This document shows, one piece after another, positions 59,599 to 64,000 of a stretch of 64,000 bases of DNA. Both the position numbers and the translations under genes were made by a program. Each line of letters opens with the position of its first letter. The stretch's first letter is position 1. This stretch comes from Diploscapter coronatus (lineage: Eukaryota; Nematoda; Chromadorea; Rhabditida; Rhabditidae): assembly GCA_964036155.1 (NCBI GenBank), contig OZ038422.1:18933201-18997200 (forward strand), given 5' to 3'. The notes below the pieces were generated by a model. The model was not told where the DNA came from, did not search any database, and saw only the letters and a list, made by a program, of their open reading frames with translations.

Positions 59599-61680
59599 AT
59601 GTCAATCTGCTATGCCGATGCTCTAGCTCCATACGATAATAAGGGAGTTGTCGGAATGCCGGAGGCAAGAAGAATTTTCCAAAACTTGCCTTACAGAACT
59701 TTCAATCTTTTAGCTTTTCGATAATCAAATTGATCTCGAAAATAAGTGCAAACAATTGGCGGATCTCTTGTTGAATTCTAAATGCTGCTTTATAGTCACT
59801 GGAGCAGGTACTGAATATTTTGAGTTAGCCTTATATTTTTGCCAGCACTAAATAGCGAAATCTTTGCCTGTGTTCATTAGTGAAGTCGTAATATAGACCA
59901 TGCTATTTTCTTTGGATATCATGTTTTGAAATACAAGTTCCAAGCTTATGAATCGATGGATATCCTCGGTTAGCTTTGCTATAGAACTAAAAAACTTGCA
60001 GGGATTTCAACATCGGCTGGGATTGCAGATTTCCGAGGTCCAAACGGAGTGTGGACTTTGGAAAAGCAAGGGAAACCAGCAGCGAGCGTGGATTTCGTAC
60101 AGGCTCGCCCCACATTCACTCACTATGCACTTAGACTTCTAGAGGAAATGGGAATTGTCAAGTAAGTCACTATTTTATTGGTGTCCTAGGCCGATTGGAT
60201 CGCATAATAAGATTGGTATTTAAAGGCTAATAACTTGATGCTTAGGACTATTATTAGGCTCAGACTAGAGATCTTCAGTGAAAAGTTAATCGTAGAGACT
60301 ATTTTTAACAGACGGCTTGCAATCGAGTCGTGCAAAATCGAAATTTTTAAATTTATTGAAATAGATATCGAAATTTCGCACGAGCCTACTCTTCAAATTA
60401 TCAGTGCATTTTCCCCTTGAAAAGATCTTATTTTGCGAGAGTTTTAAAAATTCTTTGATTATTTATTGAAAGTGCAGATATGTGGTGAGCCAAAATGTGG
60501 ATGGACTGCATCCGAAGTCTGGATTTCCATTGAATCGACTAGCAGAAATGCACGGCAATGTCTTCTGCGAGCAGTGTCCCAAATGCTCGAGGTAAACTAT
60601 TTTGAATTAGTGTAACTTTCAACTTCCTGTTCAGACGTTACTATCGATCAGATATTGTGGGAACAATAGGCTTGAAGCCAACTGGTCGATCATGTGAAGG
60701 AGCTGCAAATGGACGGTCCTGCAGAGGGAAATTGAAAGACTCGGTGCTGGATTGGGAAGACGCTCTGCCCGAACCCGAACTATCCACTGCCTATTCCTAT
60801 GCTAACAATGCCGACTTGTGTCTAGTCCTTGGCTCTTCCCTCCAAATCGTCCCTGTTGGAGACATGCCTCTTTGTATAAAACGGGCCGGAGGCAAAATTG
60901 TCACTGTCAATTTGCAAAAAACCAAACATGTTAGTGATAAAATGATGTGGCTATTTGGAAAGGGCCAACGTCACAACAAGACGAAATAGTATGTAGGGAT
61001 AGGAGAGGTAGAGATTATAGGGGAATGCTCTCTCTCTCGCTTTTACACACTATTTCGACACGTTGCGCTCTTTCCAGGTGGTCAATTATGTTAAATATCT
61101 TTGAAGATGAAAGTGATATTACAGGAAAAGAAAGCTGATATTGCCATTCATTGGAAAGTGGATGAAGTTATGAAGAAGGTCTTGGAGCTGATGCAATTGC
61201 AAATGCCCAAGAAATATGAAGACGAAGATAAAGGTTTGCAATTGAAGAATGATTACGGTCGCATTGATATTTCTTACAGACACAATAATTTGGGAATCGA
61301 AATATTCGCTGGAGAAGTTCGAGCCGAAGAAACGAGCACAGAAAAGGAAATCAAAGCTAAAGAAGGAAGAAGCAGACGAGGCCGATGGAGAAAATGGAAC
61401 GGTAGCGGAAAATGAAAGAGCTGCTGAAGTCTCTAAGGTCCCTGAAAAGACTATCAAAATGGAAAACGACGCTGCAACCGTCATGGAAGAAGTTCAAAAC
61501 GATACTATAGAGGAAAAAGATCTCAAACAAGAAGGAGAACTAGCACACTTGACAAGAACTAGATCTGATAATAATGGGGATACTGTAAATGATACTTGTG
61601 ACACAGAATTGACGAATGATAATACAAACGAAGTTCAAACACAGGATCGCTTTATTGAAACGGAAACGGGCAATTTGTGA
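59599..61680 (+). CDS. SIRT6-type NAD-dependent deacylase
   Basis: A class IV (SIRT6/7) sirtuin, a chromatin deacylase and ADP-ribosyltransferase family. The start [20 protein letters not shown] at 59599 matches the family N-terminus. Motifs in order: [20 protein letters not shown] (NAD fold), [14 protein letters not shown], the catalytic His in EMHGNVF, zinc cysteines in CPKC and in [42 protein letters not shown] and [20 protein letters not shown]. The catalytic and zinc residues appear intact. The C-terminus is a Lys-rich stretch ([17 protein letters not shown]) and then a long Asp/Glu/Thr-rich tail ending ETETGNL at 61680. The first intron (59665-59713, 49 nt) has a GC donor (GAG|gcaaga) and ends TTTTAG. 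Nearest relative in C. elegans would be sir-2.4; I do not assign the symbol. Confidence 0.92.
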
Positions 61681-64000
61681 CTTACTATAATAAGTTATAC
61701 TTTATCTTCAGAGCATACTTGATAATTTATCATGGTTCAATTCAATATAAAATGTTATTTTACTTTTAATGATGATAATTGAATCTGATTTCTGATAATT
61801 TTATGTAGATCTCTCTGGGAAAGTTCGTAAAATAAATTTTAGTGCAAAATGTTCCAAATTAATGGAAGAAAAGGAAAACGTTTTCAACAAGTAGCAGTAC
61901 TAACTGCTATTAGAAACTATGGCAAAATTAAAAACAATTCAATTTTACACATTATATGTAAACTGTTAATGATTATAGCGATATTCAGCGAAATTAGTAA
62001 CAATTGATAGTATTCAGATATGGCACAACCTTTAGTGATCACAGCATTCTAACGCATATCGTTTTCTAAATTGTGACCTCGAAATTCCCAATTTCCCTGC
62101 CTTTTGATAACACTCTCCAACCTGTTTTAGTTCAATATTGTACGCAAATGAATGATGTTTGTTGTCATTCATATAATCAGCATCGAACATGATAATTTAT
62201 TAAAATTAAAAATTGAAAATAACCTTTAAATTCTATATGCATTAATCAAAACATGATGCTTGAAAAGTATTCTTTCATAAAAAATATTGCCAATATTAAT
62301 GAAATTTATGCATAAACAAATTTTAAGTAGCCACAAATTTGGAGTCATTCAGAAGTAACATTTCGACATTCCAACATACCAAGATTAGGATAGGGCAGGT
62401 AGAAAACCTACTCTCTACATTTTTCATCTTCTATACTTCATATTTTATTTCGGATATCTTACTTAAGTGATCCGAATTTTAATTGCGCTATTTGATATTT
62501 AGATAATATTTACAATGATAATTAATGAACAGCGAAAATTTGACCAGACTTTACATTCGGACAGTCAATCCTATATTTATTGTGAAAAACTGCAAGGGAC
62601 AGCAGATAAGGCACAAACGGCGCATTGCATTTCGGCAGTGCATGATTAGGGTCGAATTTGCATGTGGTTGAGGGCTGTTGTGTTCAATCAACAATCACGT
62701 CCATTCTCAGGGATTAGCCTTCTGAACTTGCAAATGAGTATGGCAAAAAAATGTTTTCCGAGATCCGTGGTGCATTTCTAGTTGGCATTTTCGATCATTT
62801 TTGTCCAGAAAAAGGTCAATCTGTGATATCAGTTTATTATTCTGTATGGATAGCAATTATTTTTTTTCAGATTAGGTTTAGTCTCCATCTTTCATAAATC
62901 AGTCCAATTTCTTTGCATCATCGGAATTATTTCTCTCATCTACTTTCAGTTTCTCGCGGCATTTTTTTCGTTTATTGGTGAAGACGTGTCGGGTGTTTTC
63001 TGAGGACGGGCCGTTCTAATTTGTCTCGCTCACCAACCTCGAATAGATCTGCATCAGCGATTGAATGAAAGAATGACTTGGGTGAATCAAGCGAATCAAG
63101 AAGAAAGGCAATGAGAGTGACAGAGAAAAGGCAGAACTACAACAAACAAATCAGAACACTTGATATTTGTGATGCAGTGCATCGACAAGTGGTAATTGTA
63201 TTCAACTTGTCTTTATTATTGAATCTAATCAAATGTATATAACTACATTTTTATATTATTGAGTATTTTCTGTACCATCAGCTCAGCGAATTCTGCATAT
63301 TTTCATTGCCAGCTAAATACCATGCCCTGTCTCATTCTCCAACTCCTATTCATCGTCCATCCTATTCCGTCGTTTCGCATTGCGATCTTCAAATGAGGCG
63401 TTAACTTTTTCGTCTTTTTCCATGCAAACTCGTGTTTTCGTCGTGCATTTGTTGATCTGCTTTCCCCTGTACAATTTCGTATAAAAACTACCGTCGTCGT
63501 GCTAACTTGTATGCATTATTTCTTTCTGTCTTAGATTTTTCTAGGCATTCATAGCAAACTCAGAAGGGGATCATCCCTAAATTGTTTCACTTCCCTCCCA
63601 CCTCCAACACGTGCCTCTCACGGTCATTCTCAACTTCATTACCCTTCTCTGCCTCTTCATCCCATCTATGGACAAACATCCATATCGAGTCCTGTCTGCC
63701 TGCCCTGCTCTGTTGCATCCCTCCATATGCAAATTTGCCGTCCTAAACTCTCTCCCTTCGCTCTCTTCCCCATCATTTTCCTCCCACTCAGACCACAGTT
63801 TTGGCAGTTTCGAAGCGTCATCAGAGAGTTAAGCGAACATGAGCACAGTGACTACGATTCTATTGCAATAAATAGGCTGCATGATCGGTGAAATTATGCA
63901 CTTATGCATTTGTTTAAATTAGGAGATATTCGTCGAAATTCATCTTATTTTCCATTCTATAACTTATAAAACATGATTTTCTATGAATGACCTACAATAC
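61681..64000. other. Intergenic region to the window end
   Basis: 2.3 kb with no supportable gene. 63330-63800 is pyrimidine-rich (TCTCTGCC, CTTCCCTCCC words) and gives an open frame of about 73 codons from 63611 that has no splice context or motif. A promoter for a gene beyond the window is possible. Confidence 0.45.

Noticed and set aside
63611..63832. Open frame with a hydrophobic start near the window end
   Set aside because: It lies in a pyrimidine-rich tract with no splice or upstream context; composition explains it.
1..64000. tRNA, rRNA, CRISPR arrays, bacterial operons or a complete viral genome
   Set aside because: No cloverleaf, rRNA-like segment, regular spacer array or run of intronless bacterial-type genes was seen.

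Overview
The window looks like nuclear DNA of a nematode, probably a rhabditid. It has AT-rich intergenic DNA, genes cut by many very small GT-AG introns (often 40-50 nt), pyrimidine-rich TTTCAG acceptors and codon-rich exons. Gene families typical of worms are present: a receptor-type guanylate cyclase, ShKT-domain and PAN-like secreted proteins, and a tandem pair of SLC17-like transporters. I cannot name the species. All gene models are spliced by eye, so internal exon edges may be off by a few codons.

Layout. 1-1760 holds unassigned exon-like segments behind a TATA-like box, with a miRNA-like hairpin. 2481-4073 (+) is a small multi-pass membrane protein. About 5345-8600 (+) is a degenerate, truncated SPT5 copy that keeps introns but carries stops and frame breaks. 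9129-9475 (+) is the end of a cysteine-rich gene. 10351-13841 and 15188-19648 (both -) are tandem SLC17-like transporters. 20590-22817 (-) is a seven-helix receptor-like protein with a proline-rich tail. 25139-31053 (+) is a predicted secreted protein of two IFT140-like beta-propellers. 32247-39220 (+) is a receptor guanylate cyclase. 40550-43794 holds three small secreted-protein genes. 44570-49834 (-) is an unrecognised acidic-tailed protein with a 2 kb palindrome in its last intron. 50513-59248 (+) is a THADA-like tRNA-methylation regulator with a separate antisense gene nested in an intron. 59599-61680 (+) is a SIRT6-type sirtuin. 61681-64000 shows no supportable gene.

The most unusual gene is 25139-31053. 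Both halves resemble the N-terminal WD40 part of the intraflagellar transport protein IFT140/CHE-11, but the protein starts with a signal peptide, has many N-glycosylation sequons, a Thr/Ser-rich linker, and ends without the TPR region. This suggests a cilium-transport scaffold recruited to an extracellular role. The second theme is non-autonomous inverted-repeat elements inside introns: two copies of a Tc1/mariner-like MITE, three other TA-type or foldback elements, and a 2 kb palindrome, plus three short intergenic hairpins of pre-miRNA size.
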